DNA of 49,181 nt. Origin: Phenylobacterium sp. (GTDB lineage Bacteria > Pseudomonadota > Alphaproteobacteria > Caulobacterales > Caulobacteraceae). The stretch lies in the NCBI RefSeq assembly GCF_025351295.1, contig NZ_JANXWD010000093.1, positions 1 through 49,181 on the forward strand, in the 5' to 3' direction. Numbering within the stretch: position 1 is the first letter of the stretch; every line of letters begins with the position of its first letter. Positions 26,490 through 34,756 of the stretch are shown here, piece after piece. The notes under the pieces are model-generated. The model had not been told where the DNA came from. It did not search any database and saw only the letters and a list, made by a program, of their open reading frames with translations. Both the position numbers and the translations under genes were made by a program.

Positions 26490-28079
26490 CTAGAACGCGT
26501 ACTGGGTGCGGAAGGACCAGATGTTGAGGGTCTGGCCGATCTGCGCTCCCGCCGGCGGCGTGAGTGCGCCCGCGCCGAAGGCGGTTCCGCCAGCCGACAG
26601 CCGGTTCACATCAACACGCTGGTAGTCGGCGAGGAAACGCACATTGCTGTTGGCGTACCAGTTGAGCCCGAGCGTGAAGATCTTCTGGTCCCCGCCGCGG
26701 ATCGACGAGGTGGCCTGGGCGGTCCCGGCCAGGCCGGCGCGGTAGTCCAGGTTCAGCTCGGAATAGCGGGCCGCGAGCTCCCAGACGCCCCAGTTTTTCT
26801 CCCTCAGGCTGAAGGGTTTGTCGATCTTGGGGGCGTCGAAGCCGCCGGCCGCCACATTGTAGCGACGCGGCTGGCCGGTCAGGGTCCAGGCGCCTTGCAG
26901 GTACCAGCCGTCGAAGCTGGGGTCGGCCAGCACGCTGGCGCGGCGGTTCACGTCCAGCCAGAAGTACTCGCCGGCCAGGCTGAACTGCCTGTGCTGCAGC
27001 CCGCCCTCCAGGCCGTAGGCGCGCACGTCGTCGGCGTCGATGTTGCCGGTGTCCACCAGCCGCGTGCCGTCGACCCGCAGCTCCGGCCGCTCGCGCAGCC
27101 GGATCGGCGTCGCCGCCCCGGCCGGCGCCACGTCCGGGCCGGTGGCCGCCGGGTTGATCACGATGTTGGCGCTGGCGCCGATGTGGACCAGGTTGTCGGC
27201 GTCCTTGTAGGGCACGTAGGTCAGCCGCCCGACGAAGCCCAGCTGCTCGTCGAAAGTCTGGACGGCGATGGTGTTGCCGGTGATCGCCCCGAACATGCTC
27301 CAGCGGTCGCCGTTGGCCAGCACCGCGGCGCCGGTGCGCCCATCGCCGCCGGCCAGGCCGCGCACCAGTTCCGCCACCGCCGGCCGCTCCGGGAACAGCG
27401 AGGCCGTGTTGGCGGTCGCGTCCTCCAGGCCGGTGGTGGGCGCGAACGCCCCGACCCGCAGCTTCACCGGGGTGAAGCCGGCGTATTCCACATAGGCGTT
27501 GGTGATCTTGCCGACGTCCTCGACGCCTGAGCCGCCGAAGTCGAACAGCAGGTTGTAGTTCCAGTCGCCCCAGGCCTTGCCCTCGACCCCGAACCGGGCG
27601 CGGCGGAAATTCGTCCCGTCGCCCAGGTCGCGGGCCCGGTCCGCCTCGGTGGCGTCGCCCACCGAGCCGCGCCGGAAGTCGGTGGCCAGCGGGCCCGGGC
27701 TATGCTGGTCATAGTGGGCGGCGTCCAGCTGGACGATGCCGCGGATCGAGGCCGTGAACTGGCCGTCGGCGCTCGCGAAGGTCGGCCGACCGTTGGCCAG
27801 TGAGACCGTCGGCGCATTGTTGACCTGCTCGCGGATCGCCTGGTTGTTGCCGGCCGCCTGCGCCTTCAGGTCGAGAATCTGGCCTTCCAGCTCCTCGTTG
27901 TGCTTCTCCAGCGCGTCCAGCCGCCCGACCAGGGCCAGCAGCTGCTCCTGGCTGATCGCCACCGGCGCCGCCCCGGCGGTCGCCACCGCCGGCTGCGCCC
28001 GCGCGGCCGGTGCGGCGGCGCCGAGCAGCGCGGCCAGGCCAGCGCTCGCCACCAGGCGATGCAATGGATGCGCGGACAT
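26490..28079 (-). CDS. Outer-membrane porin of the OprP/OprO type, first gene of the sulfate operon
   Basis: 529 residues. Signal peptide ends near AAAPAARAQ. Residues about 38-75 form a short coiled coil ([32 protein letters not shown]) of the kind that trimerises Porin_O_P family proteins. The body is a beta-barrel ([27 protein letters not shown]) and ends in the terminal Phe required for outer-membrane insertion. The family includes phosphate-selective porins. Its position 25 bp before sbp and at the head of the cys operon suggests that this one serves sulfate entry (inference). Confidence 0.9.
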   Translation of the reverse strand: MSAHPLHRLVASAGLAALLGAAAPAARAQPAVATAGAAPVAISQEQLLALVGRLDALEKHNEELEGQILDLKAQAAGNNQAIREQVNNAPTVSLANGRPTFASADGQFTASIRGIVQLDAAHYDQHSPGPLATDFRRGSVGDATEADRARDLGDGTNFRRARFGVEGKAWGDWNYNLLFDFGGSGVEDVGKITNAYVEYAGFTPVKLRVGAFAPTTGLEDATANTASLFPERPAVAELVRGLAGGDGRTGAAVLANGDRWSMFGAITGNTIAVQTFDEQLGFVGRLTYVPYKDADNLVHIGASANIVINPAATGPDVAPAGAATPIRLRERPELRVDGTRLVDTGNIDADDVRAYGLEGGLQHRQFSLAGEYFWLDVNRRASVLADPSFDGWYLQGAWTLTGQPRRYNVAAGGFDAPKIDKPFSLREKNWGVWELAARYSELNLDYRAGLAGTAQATSSIRGGDQKIFTLGLNWYANSNVRFLADYQRVDVNRLSAGGTAFGAGALTPPAGAQIGQTLNIWSFRTQYAF

Positions 28080-28086
28080 AAGTTCT

Positions 28087-28104
28087 CCCTCAGCCGTCTG
28101 AGGG
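28087..28104 (-). promoter_or_regulatory. Leader hairpin next to the porin ribosome site
   Basis: On the minus strand CCCTCAG-ACGG-CTGAGGG forms a perfect 7-bp hairpin whose 3' arm runs into GAGGGAGAA, the probable ribosome site 7-14 nt before the porin ATG. Folding would hide the site. Confidence 0.5.
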
Positions 28105-28119
28105 TGAAGCTATGTCGCC

Positions 28120-28144
28120 TATTCCTAGTCGTTAAGTGGGAATA
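28120..28144. promoter_or_regulatory. Inverted repeat upstream of the sulfate operon
   Basis: TATTCC (28120-28125) and GGAATA (28139-28144) are separated by 13 bp, about 40-65 bp before the porin start. This is where an activator of a sulfur-starvation operon (CysB-like LysR protein in other proteobacteria) would be expected. The assignment is inference. Confidence 0.4.
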
Positions 28145-28210
28145 AGCTGAAGACCGTCACAGAAAATCTATGACTCCGGCGACCCGCTTCGGGCGCGCGC
28201 CTGGTCGCCT

Positions 28211-29215
28211 CTACTCCGCCGCCATCAGGACGCGGCCGGCGGTGAAGGCGGTCTTGGCCGCCAGTTCCGCCTTGGCCGCCTCGTATTCCTCGGACAGCCG
28301 AGCGACCAGTTCGCCGGCGGTGGGGATGTGCTTCACCGCCCCGATCCCCTGGCCGCAGCCCCAGATGTCGCGCCAGGCCTTGGACTTCTGGTTGCCGCCG
28401 GAGCCGAAATTCATCGCCGAGGGGTCCGACTTGGGCAGGTCGCTGGGGTCCAGGCCGGACGCGACGATGGACGGGCCCAGGTAGTTGCCGTGCACCCCGG
28501 TGAACAGGTTGGTGTAGACAATGTCCTCCCCGCTCGAGGCGACGATCATGTCCTTGTAGGGCTGCCCGGCCGCCGCTTCCTGGGTGGCGATGAAGGCAGA
28601 GCCCACATAGGCCAGGTCCGCGCCCATGGCCTGGGCGCCCAGGATCGAGCGGCCGTTGGCGATGGCGCCCGAGAGCGCGATGGGCCCGTCGAACCACTCC
28701 CGCAGGCCGCCCACCAGGGCGAAGGGCGACAGCGACCCGGCGTGGCCGCCAGCGCCCGCCGCCACCGGGATCAGGCCGTCCGCGCCCTTCTCGATGGCCT
28801 TGCGGGCGAACCGGTCGGTGATCACGTCATGCAGCACGACGCCGCCGTAGGAGTGGACCGCGGCGTTCACGTCCTCCCGCGCGCCCAGCGAGGTGATGAT
28901 GATCGGGACCTTCCACTTGGTCGTGGCCTCGACGTCATGCATCAGCCGGTCGCTGGTCTTGTGGACGATGTGGTTCACGGCGAACGGCGCCGAGGGCGTG
29001 TCCGGATGGTCGCGGTCCCAGATGGCCAGTTCTTCGGTGATCTGGTGCAGCCACTCGTCCAGCATCGAGGCCGGCCGCGCGTTGAGCGCGGGGAACGAGC
29101 CCACCACGCCGGCCTTACACTGGGCGATCACCAGTTCGGGCACGGAGATGATGAACAGCGGGCTGGCGATCACCGGCAGACGGAGGCGGTCGCGGAGAAC
29201 GGGTGGCAGGGCCAT
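28211..29215 (-). CDS. NAD(P)H-dependent flavin oxidoreductase, nitronate monooxygenase family
   Basis: 334 residues from the ATG at 29215; the much longer frame upstream re-reads the divergent gene. LPVIASPLFIISVPELVIAQCKAGVVGSFPALNAR is the N-terminal FMN barrel start. PVAAGAGGHAGSLSPFALVGGLREWFDGPIALSGAIANGRSILGAQAMGADLAYVGSAFIATQEA carries the phosphate-binding loop and the catalytic-region His of the nitronate monooxygenase/2-nitropropane dioxygenase family. The family oxidises nitronates or reduces quinones and enoyl compounds; the substrate cannot be named. It is divergent from the mutA gene. Confidence 0.9.
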   Translation of the reverse strand: MALPPVLRDRLRLPVIASPLFIISVPELVIAQCKAGVVGSFPALNARPASMLDEWLHQITEELAIWDRDHPDTPSAPFAVNHIVHKTSDRLMHDVEATTKWKVPIIITSLGAREDVNAAVHSYGGVVLHDVITDRFARKAIEKGADGLIPVAAGAGGHAGSLSPFALVGGLREWFDGPIALSGAIANGRSILGAQAMGADLAYVGSAFIATQEAAAGQPYKDMIVASSGEDIVYTNLFTGVHGNYLGPSIVASGLDPSDLPKSDPSAMNFGSGGNQKSKAWRDIWGCGQGIGAVKHIPTAGELVARLSEEYEAAKAELAAKTAFTAGRVLMAAE

Positions 29216-29304
29216 GGACGGGTCCTTCGATCCTATTGAATATTTACGTCGTACGCACAAAGTGAGGCGCGCCGCAACTGCTCGCGGGACGCTGGAGGCT
29301 CGGA

Positions 29305-29328
29305 CAGCCTGCCCGTTCTGGCAGGCTG
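29305..29328. promoter_or_regulatory. Perfect inverted repeat in the control region of mutA
   Basis: CAGCCTGCC (29305-29313) and GGCAGGCTG (29320-29328) surround CGTTCT. The repeat lies between the divergent oxidoreductase and mutA genes, about 85 bp before mutA. Operator or hairpin. Confidence 0.4.
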
Positions 29329-29410
29329 AATGCAACGCTTTGTCGCCGTGCCGCCCGGCTACCCCTGCGTGAACTTGACGCCCGCGGGCGCGCGGGCGCA
29401 ATTCCGGGGC

Positions 29411-30802
29411 ATGGCCGACGCTCGTCTTCTGGACCCCGGATTCCCGCCCGCCGGCGAGGACGCCTGGCGCGCCCTGGTCGCCAAGACCCTGGGCGACAAG
29501 CCGTTCGAGAGCTTGGCGCGGGCCACCGTCGAGGGCTTGGCGATCGCGCCGCTCTACGCCGCCGCCGACCATCCCGCCACCTTCCCGCCGCGCCCGTTCG
29601 ACGCCGACCGGCCCTGGGACGCGCGCACCCTGTCGGCCCATCCCGACCCGGCCCGGGTCAACGCCGAGCTGCTGGCCGACCTGGAGGGCGGCGCGGCCTC
29701 GGTGATCGTCAAGGGCCACGCCACGGCCGAGGCGCTGACCCGCGCCCTGAACGGCGTCGTCGTCGAGCTGGCGCCGGTGGGCCTGGACGCCGGCTTGCTG
29801 GGCCCCAGGGCGGCCGAGGCCCTGCATGCGGTGGCCAAGTCCTCGCCGGCCGCGCTGCTGAACTTCAACCTCGACCCGCTAGGCGCCTTCGCCGAGGCCG
29901 GCGGTAGTCCCGGGCCCATCGAGAGCCATCTGGCCAGCGCCGCCACCGTCGCCGTGCGTCTGGCCCAGACCTATCCCCAGGCGCAGTTGTTCCTCGCCTC
30001 CGGCCGGGTCGCCCATGAGGCCGGAGCCGGCGAGGCCCTGGAGGTGGCGGTCGCCGCCACCGCCGCCGTCGCCTACGCCAAGGCCCTGGTCCGCGCCGGC
30101 CTGCCGGTGGCCGAGGCCTTCGCGCGGATCACCCTGGGGCTCAGCGCCGACGCCGACTACTTCGTGGCGATGGCCAAACTGCGCGCCGCCCGCGCGGTGT
30201 TCGCCCGCCTAGCCATCGCTTCCGGCGCCGCCCCGCAGGGCCGCGTCGAGGCCCGGGCCTCGCGCCGCATGCTTACCGCCCAGGACCCCTGGACCAACAT
30301 GATCCGCCTGGCCGCCGCCGGGTTCGGGGCGGCGACCGGGGGCGCCGACGCCGTGGTGCTGGGTCATTTCACCGATGCGCTGGGCCTGCCCACCGCCTTC
30401 GCGCGCCGCCAGAGCCGCAACACCCAGCTGGTGCTGATGGAGGAGGCCAATATCGGCCGCGTCGCCGACCCCGCCGCCGGGTCGGGCTACCTCGAGGCGC
30501 TCACCGACGAGATCGCGCGGGCCGCCTGGGAGCGCCTGCAGGCCATCGAGGCGGCCGGCGGCCTGATCGCCGCCCTGCAGTCCGGTCTGATCGCCACCGA
30601 GGTGGCGGCCGCCGTGACGGCCCGCGGCGAGCCGAAAATCCTCGGGGTCACCGTCTTCCCGCCCACCGCCGACGCCACCGCCGAGTTCGAGCCCGCCGCC
30701 CCGCCCGCCGACCAGTCCTCCGCCCGCCTGCCCGGCCCGGACAGCGTCTGCGTGCCGCTCAAGCCCATGCGGCTGTCGCAACGCTACGAGGTGGCGGCTT
30801 GA
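29411..30802 (+). CDS. mutA: Methylmalonyl-CoA mutase small (beta) subunit
   Basis: 463 residues from the ATG at 29411. It follows the mutase barrel fold ([87 protein letters not shown]). It lacks a visible B12-binding DxHxxG motif, as expected for the noncatalytic subunit, which pairs with MutB. It is somewhat shorter than typical small subunits. Together they convert methylmalonyl-CoA to succinyl-CoA in propionate, branched-chain and odd-chain catabolism. Confidence 0.92.
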   Translation: MADARLLDPGFPPAGEDAWRALVAKTLGDKPFESLARATVEGLAIAPLYAAADHPATFPPRPFDADRPWDARTLSAHPDPARVNAELLADLEGGAASVIVKGHATAEALTRALNGVVVELAPVGLDAGLLGPRAAEALHAVAKSSPAALLNFNLDPLGAFAEAGGSPGPIESHLASAATVAVRLAQTYPQAQLFLASGRVAHEAGAGEALEVAVAATAAVAYAKALVRAGLPVAEAFARITLGLSADADYFVAMAKLRAARAVFARLAIASGAAPQGRVEARASRRMLTAQDPWTNMIRLAAAGFGAATGGADAVVLGHFTDALGLPTAFARRQSRNTQLVLMEEANIGRVADPAAGSGYLEALTDEIARAAWERLQAIEAAGGLIAALQSGLIATEVAAAVTARGEPKILGVTVFPPTADATAEFEPAAPPADQSSARLPGPDSVCVPLKPMRLSQRYEVAA

Positions 30803-30815
30803 GAAGCCTCAAACC

Positions 30816-30946
30816 TTCCCCCGCATGCGGGGGAAAGCGGCCCGACGCCGCAGGCGAGCGGCCGATGGGGGACGCCGCTCGGCATGTCTCCCCCATTGTC
30901 GCCCGCCCTTCGGGCATAGGCGACATTTCCCCCGCAAGCGGGGGAA
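30816..30946. repeat. Dispersed palindromic repeat element between mutA and mutB
   Basis: Two near-identical palindromes bound the element: TTCCCCCGCATGCGGGGGAA at 30816-30835 and TTTCCCCCGCAAGCGGGGGAA at 30926-30946. Between them are further complementary pairs: GAGCGGC/GCCGCTC, ATGGGGGA/TCCCCCAT and TGTCGCC/GGCGACA. The pattern resembles the mobile intergenic repeats of Caulobacteraceae that start CTTCCCCCGC (recalled, not searched). The right palindrome supplies the GGGGGAAGGA ribosome site of mutB. Confidence 0.65.
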
Positions 30947-30959
30947 GGATGATGTTCCC

Positions 30960-33119
30960 ATGACCCCCTTCCCCGATTTCGCCACCCTGCCCTTCGACGG
31001 CCCCTCGCCCGCCACGCCGCCGGCCCAGGCGGAGCCCTGGAACACGCCCGAGGGTATCGCCGTCCGCCCGGCGTACAGCGCCGCCGATATCGAGGGCTTC
31101 CCGGCCATGGGCGGCTTCCCGGGCCTGGCGCCGTTCGTGCGCGGCCCCTATCCGACCATGTACGCCACCAACCCGTGGACCATCCGCCAGTACGCAGGCT
31201 TCTCCACGGCCGAGGATTCCAACGCCTTCTACCGCCGCAACCTGGCGGCCGGGCAGATGGGCCTGTCCATCGCCTTCGACCTGGCCACCCACCGGGGCTA
31301 CGACTCCGACCACCCGCGCGTCGCCGGCGATGTCGGCATGGCGGGCGTGGCGATCGACAGCATCTACGACATGCGGACCCTGTTCGACGGCATCCCGCTC
31401 GACAAGATGAGCGTGTCGATGACCATGAACGGCGCGGTGCTGCCAATCCTGGCGCTCTACATCGTGGCGGCCGAGGAACAGGGCGTCCCGCACGAGAAGC
31501 TCGCCGGCACCATCCAGAACGACATCCTGAAGGAGTTCCTGACCCGGAACACCTACATCTACCCGCCGACCCCCTCGATGCGGATCGTGGCCGACATTTT
31601 CGCGTACACGTCCAAGGAGATGCCGCGCTTCAACTCGATCTCGATCAGCGGCTACCACATGCAGGAAGCCGGGGCGACGCTGGACCTGGAGCTGGCCTAC
31701 ACGCTGGCCGACGGCATCGAATATGTCCGCGCGGGCGTCGCGGCGGGCATGACCGTCGACCAGTTCGCGCCGCGCCTGTCGTTCTTCTGGTGCGCCGGCA
31801 TGAACATGTTCATGGTGGTCGCCAAGCAGCGGGCCGCGCGCCTGCTATGGACCAGGCTGATGAGGGCCGAGTTCGACCCGAAGGACGCCCGCTCGCTGTC
31901 GCTGCGCGCCCACACCCAGACCAGCGGCTGGTCGCTGGCGGCCCAGGACGTCTACAACAATGTGCCCCGCACCGCCGTCGAGGCCATGGGCGCGGTCGGC
32001 GGCCAGACCCAGAGCCTGCACACCAACTCCCTGGACGAGGCCCTGGCGCTGCCGACCGACTTCTCGGCGCGGATCGCCCGCAACACCCAGCTGTTCCTGC
32101 AGATGGAGAGCGGCCAGGACCGGGTCGTCGACCCCTGGGGCGGCAGCTACTACGTCGAGCGCCTGACCGCCGACCTGGCCGAGCGCGCGCTGATCCACAT
32201 TGCCGAGGTCGAGGCCCTAGGCGGCATGGCCAAGGCCATCGAGAACGGCCTGCCCAAGCGGCGCATCGAGGAGGCCTCGGCCCGCACCCAGGCGCGGATC
32301 GACTCGGGCCAGCAGAGCGTGGTGGGCGTGAACCGCTACCGCCCCGACGTTCCCGACGACCTGCCGGTGCTCAAGGTCGACAACACCGCCGTGCGCAACG
32401 CCCAGCTGGAGAAGCTGCGCCGCCTGAAGGCCGAGCGCGACCCGGAGGCCGTGGCCGCCGCGCTGGACGCGCTGACCGCCGGCGCCTCGGGCAAGGCCAA
32501 TCTGCTGGAACTGGCCGTCAACGCCGCCCGGGCGATGGCCACGGTCGGCGAGATCTCCTTCGCGCTGGAGAAGGTGTTCAAGCGCCACAAGGCCCACGCC
32601 GACGCGGTCAAGGGCGTCTACCTGCGCGAGGCCGGCGCCACCCCCGCTTCGGACCGCGCCCGCGCCATGGCCGACGCCTTCGCCCAGGCCGACGGCAAGC
32701 GGCCCCGCATCATGGTCGCCAAGATGGGCCAGGACGGCCACGACCGCGGCCAGAAGGTGATCGCCTCGGCCTTCGCGGACCTGGGCTTCGAGGTCGAGAT
32801 CGGCGACCTGTTCCAGACCCCCGCCGAGGCCGCCGCCGAGGCTGTCGAAACCGGCGTCCACGCGGTGGGCGCCAGTTCGCTGGCCGCCGGCCATCTGACT
32901 ATGGTCCCCCAATTGCAGGCCGAGCTGGCGAAACTCGGTCGCGCGGACATCCTGGTCTTCGTCGGCGGCGTCATCCCGCCCGAGGACTTCAAGACCCTGA
33001 AGCAGATGGGCGTCGCCGCCATCTTCACCCCTGGCACGGTGATCCCGGAGGCGGCCATCACCGTCCTCGAACGCCTCAACGAGCAGCTCGGCTACGCCCA
33101 GGAACAGGCGGCGCAATAG
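30960..33119 (+). CDS. mutB: Methylmalonyl-CoA mutase large (alpha) subunit
   Basis: 719 residues from the ATG at 30960 (GGAAGGA upstream); the frame extends to 30825 but only through the repeat. The barrel domain has [60 protein letters not shown], and the C-terminal cobalamin domain has GQDGHDRG, with His594 as the lower B12 ligand (D592-x-H594-x2-G597). It is the catalytic subunit, giving succinyl-CoA through a radical carbon-skeleton rearrangement. The C-terminal [16 protein letters not shown] overlaps the convergent cupin gene by 44 bp, and a diverged copy of it lies at 33685. Confidence 0.96.
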   Translation: MTPFPDFATLPFDGPSPATPPAQAEPWNTPEGIAVRPAYSAADIEGFPAMGGFPGLAPFVRGPYPTMYATNPWTIRQYAGFSTAEDSNAFYRRNLAAGQMGLSIAFDLATHRGYDSDHPRVAGDVGMAGVAIDSIYDMRTLFDGIPLDKMSVSMTMNGAVLPILALYIVAAEEQGVPHEKLAGTIQNDILKEFLTRNTYIYPPTPSMRIVADIFAYTSKEMPRFNSISISGYHMQEAGATLDLELAYTLADGIEYVRAGVAAGMTVDQFAPRLSFFWCAGMNMFMVVAKQRAARLLWTRLMRAEFDPKDARSLSLRAHTQTSGWSLAAQDVYNNVPRTAVEAMGAVGGQTQSLHTNSLDEALALPTDFSARIARNTQLFLQMESGQDRVVDPWGGSYYVERLTADLAERALIHIAEVEALGGMAKAIENGLPKRRIEEASARTQARIDSGQQSVVGVNRYRPDVPDDLPVLKVDNTAVRNAQLEKLRRLKAERDPEAVAAALDALTAGASGKANLLELAVNAARAMATVGEISFALEKVFKRHKAHADAVKGVYLREAGATPASDRARAMADAFAQADGKRPRIMVAKMGQDGHDRGQKVIASAFADLGFEVEIGDLFQTPAEAAAEAVETGVHAVGASSLAAGHLTMVPQLQAELAKLGRADILVFVGGVIPPEDFKTLKQMGVAAIFTPGTVIPEAAITVLERLNEQLGYAQEQAAQ

Positions 33120-33576
33120 TCCCGGCGGAGCCTGCGGCCTTGGGATCGAGGTAGGTCGTGCTCCAGGGCCCCACCGCAACGCCGAAGATCACGGTGTCCT
33201 GGTCCGAACCGTCGAAGTGACGCGCGCCCGCCGGCACCAGCACATAGCTGCCGGCCGGATAGGCGGTGGCCGAGGCCTTATCCAGCACGTTGCCGTATCC
33301 CATGCGCAGAACGCCTCGGGCGACGAACACCCGCGCCGTGGCGCTATGCGAGTGCGGCGCGTTCCAGACGCCGGCGGGAATGAAGAAGGCGTAGGAGAAT
33401 GACACGCCGGCCTTGTCGCGAACGCCCTCCAGCAGGGCGAACCTGGTTCCCTGCGGGTCGGTGCGCTGCCAGGCGATGTGGTCAGGGTCCCAGGCTGCGG
33501 ACGTCTCCTGAGCCATCGCGCCGCCGGACAGCGTCAACGCCCCGGACAGGGCGGCGATGAAGAGTCTTGTCGGCAT
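33076..33576 (-). CDS. Secreted cupin-domain protein
   Basis: 166 residues from the ATG at 33576; a longer frame to 33789 would bury the signal peptide [23 protein letters not shown]. The cupin motifs are [23 protein letters not shown] and [27 protein letters not shown], which could bind a metal through the histidines. Function unknown; periplasmic cupins of this type are usually small-molecule-binding proteins. The 3' end overlaps mutB on the opposite strand by 44 bp. Confidence 0.82.
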   Translation of the reverse strand: MPTRLFIAALSGALTLSGGAMAQETSAAWDPDHIAWQRTDPQGTRFALLEGVRDKAGVSFSYAFFIPAGVWNAPHSHSATARVFVARGVLRMGYGNVLDKASATAYPAGSYVLVPAGARHFDGSDQDTVIFGVAVGPWSTTYLDPKAAGSAGTIAPPVPGRSRAAR

Positions 33577-33684
33577 GGCGAAGGCTCCGGGCCAAGGGGA
33601 TATGCAATCCTTGATCACGTTGCGCTCCGATTCGCTCGCCGGTTTCGGACCCGGCGTTCGGCGCAAACGGCGGGCGCCGTACCG

Positions 33685-33735
33685 GACCGCCTGAACGACC
33701 AGCTGGGCTATGCGCATGCGCCGGCGACGCGGTAG
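33685..33735 (+). pseudogene. Displaced remnant of a mutB 3' end
   Basis: The plus-strand reading DRLNDQLGYAHAPATR-stop matches the last residues of Mut[20 protein letters not shown]: the LN-QLGYA core is identical, with conservative D/E swaps, at the same distance from the stop. It lies 570 bp beyond the real mutB end with the cupin gene between, so it looks like an old mutB terminus left behind by a duplication or insertion. No longer match upstream of it is visible. Confidence 0.6.
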
Positions 33736-33806
33736 GACGTTTGTAAGCTGGGACTTCTGCCCGGAGCGTGGCGGCTTCATCTCCGCCACTCAGAGAGCTC
33801 GGACCG

Positions 33807-33835
33807 TTGATCTGTAGTGCATTTTGCACTATAGT
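33807..33835 (+). promoter_or_regulatory. Promoter with overlapping operator for the DUF1778-GNAT module
   Basis: TTGATC (33807-33812) and TATAGT (33830-33835) are 17 bp apart, a good sigma-70-type pair. Between them TAGTGCA-TTT-TGCACTA (33815-33831) is a perfect inverted repeat with 7-base arms. This is where the ribbon-helix-helix antitoxin (alone or with toxin) would bind and shut off its own operon. Start codon 25 bp downstream. Confidence 0.7.
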
Positions 33836-33859
33836 CCGGTGTCCAGAAGCGAGCCGCCC

Positions 33860-34123
33860 ATGCCAGCCCCCATCTCAATGCGCCTTCCCGAAGATGATCT
33901 GGCGATCATCGATCAGGCGGCGGAGCTGCGCGGGCGTTCGCGAACCGACTTCATGCGCGACGCGGCTGTGCAGGCGGCGGAGCAGGTGCTGATGGAGCAG
34001 TCCACGATCCGGATGTCCGCTGAGCACTTCGCCGCGTTCAAGGCGCTGATCTCGGCGCCCGGCAAGCTCGTTCCGGAAATGGTCGATCGGCTGCGCAAGG
34101 CCCGTCGGCTGCGGGGAGCGTAG
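33860..34123 (+). CDS. DUF1778 antitoxin (TacA/AtaR-like)
   Basis: 87 residues. The N-terminal ISMRLPEDDLAIIDQAAELRGRSRTDFMRDAAVQAAEQVL is the ribbon-helix-helix domain of DUF1778 antitoxins. The C-terminal part, MSAEHFAAFKALISAPGKLVPEMVDRLRKARR, wraps the toxin in known complexes. It should neutralise the downstream acetyltransferase and repress the shared promoter. The reading frame could start at 33824, but that would place the start in the promoter. Confidence 0.9.
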   Translation: MPAPISMRLPEDDLAIIDQAAELRGRSRTDFMRDAAVQAAEQVLMEQSTIRMSAEHFAAFKALISAPGKLVPEMVDRLRKARRLRGA

Positions 34124-34127
34124 CGCC

Positions 34128-34628
34128 CTGCTCGTCGAACCCGAACGGCTGGGCCCGCATCACGACATCTCCGACTTCGACTGCGGAAAGCCGTCGCTGA
34201 ATCGATGGCTCAGCGAACGCGCGCTGCGGAACCAGGAACGCGGATTCTCTGTCGTCATGGTGATCCGGGATGAGGGCAGGGTCATTGCCTACTACGGGTT
34301 GGCGCCCACGGCGGTCGCGCCTCGCGCGGCGCCGCGGAAGATCCGAACCGGCCAGCCTCCCGATCCCCTGCCCTGCCTGCTCATCGGCCAACTCGCGGTG
34401 GACCGCCGCCATCAGGGGAGAGGTCTCAGCGGACTGCTGGTGCTTCACGCCCTGGAGCGGATCGTGCTCAGCGCCGATCTCACAGGCGGACGGGCGGTGA
34501 TCGTGAACGCGGTCGATCAGGCGGCGGTCGGGTTCTGGCGCGGATGGGGTTTTGTCCCCTCCCCGAGCAACCCCTTCCAACTGCTTCGGAGCCTCGACGA
34601 CATCCGAGCCTCTCTGGCGAGCAGTTAA
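34128..34628 (+). CDS. GNAT toxin of the TacT/AtaT family, with unusual start and altered catalytic position
   Basis: From the CTG at 34128 the frame gives 166 residues with the family start (HHDISDFDCGKPSLNRWLSERALRNQ) and acetyl-CoA loop RRHQGRG (93-99). These toxins acetylate the amino group of charged tRNA. No ATG, GTG or TTG lies between the upstream stop at 34047 and the conserved start; the first ATG, at 34257, would remove a quarter of the domain. GGGGAG 10 nt before the CTG makes it a likely start. The catalytic Tyr expected in FYxxxGF is Trp137 (FWRGWGF), so activity may be lost. It is the second gene of the DUF1778 module. Confidence 0.72.
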   Translation: MLVEPERLGPHHDISDFDCGKPSLNRWLSERALRNQERGFSVVMVIRDEGRVIAYYGLAPTAVAPRAAPRKIRTGQPPDPLPCLLIGQLAVDRRHQGRGLSGLLVLHALERIVLSADLTGGRAVIVNAVDQAAVGFWRGWGFVPSPSNPFQLLRSLDDIRASLASS

Positions 34629-34657
34629 GGGGTGAGCTTGTCTTTCACCCATCGCAA

Positions 34658-34729
34658 GAGACCGCCTTCGTATGGTTCGGCTGTCGCGATCCCGATGGAC
34701 ATGCCATCGAGGTCTACCGGGCGCCGTAG
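34658..34729 (+). pseudogene. Remnant of a VOC (glyoxalase-like) protein C-terminus
   Basis: The frame reads ETAFVWFGCRDPDGHAIEVYRAP-stop. FxRDPDGHxIEVY is the conserved C-terminal end of vicinal-oxygen-chelate proteins, including the metal-binding Glu. Nothing before it belongs to the fold, so only the last strand of a lost gene remains between the toxin and the MFS gene. Confidence 0.6.
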
Positions 34730-34756
34730 CCGGCCTGAGTTCGGGGGGACTTTGCT

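Noticed and set aside
28211..29827. 538-residue form of the flavin oxidoreductase
   Set aside because: Its first 200 residues would be antisense to mutA with shadow composition; the family start MALPPVLRDRLRLPVIASPLF is at 29215.
30825..30959. 45-residue N-terminal extension of MutB through the repeat
   Set aside because: It is encoded by a dispersed palindromic repeat, and the internal ATG has a good ribosome site.
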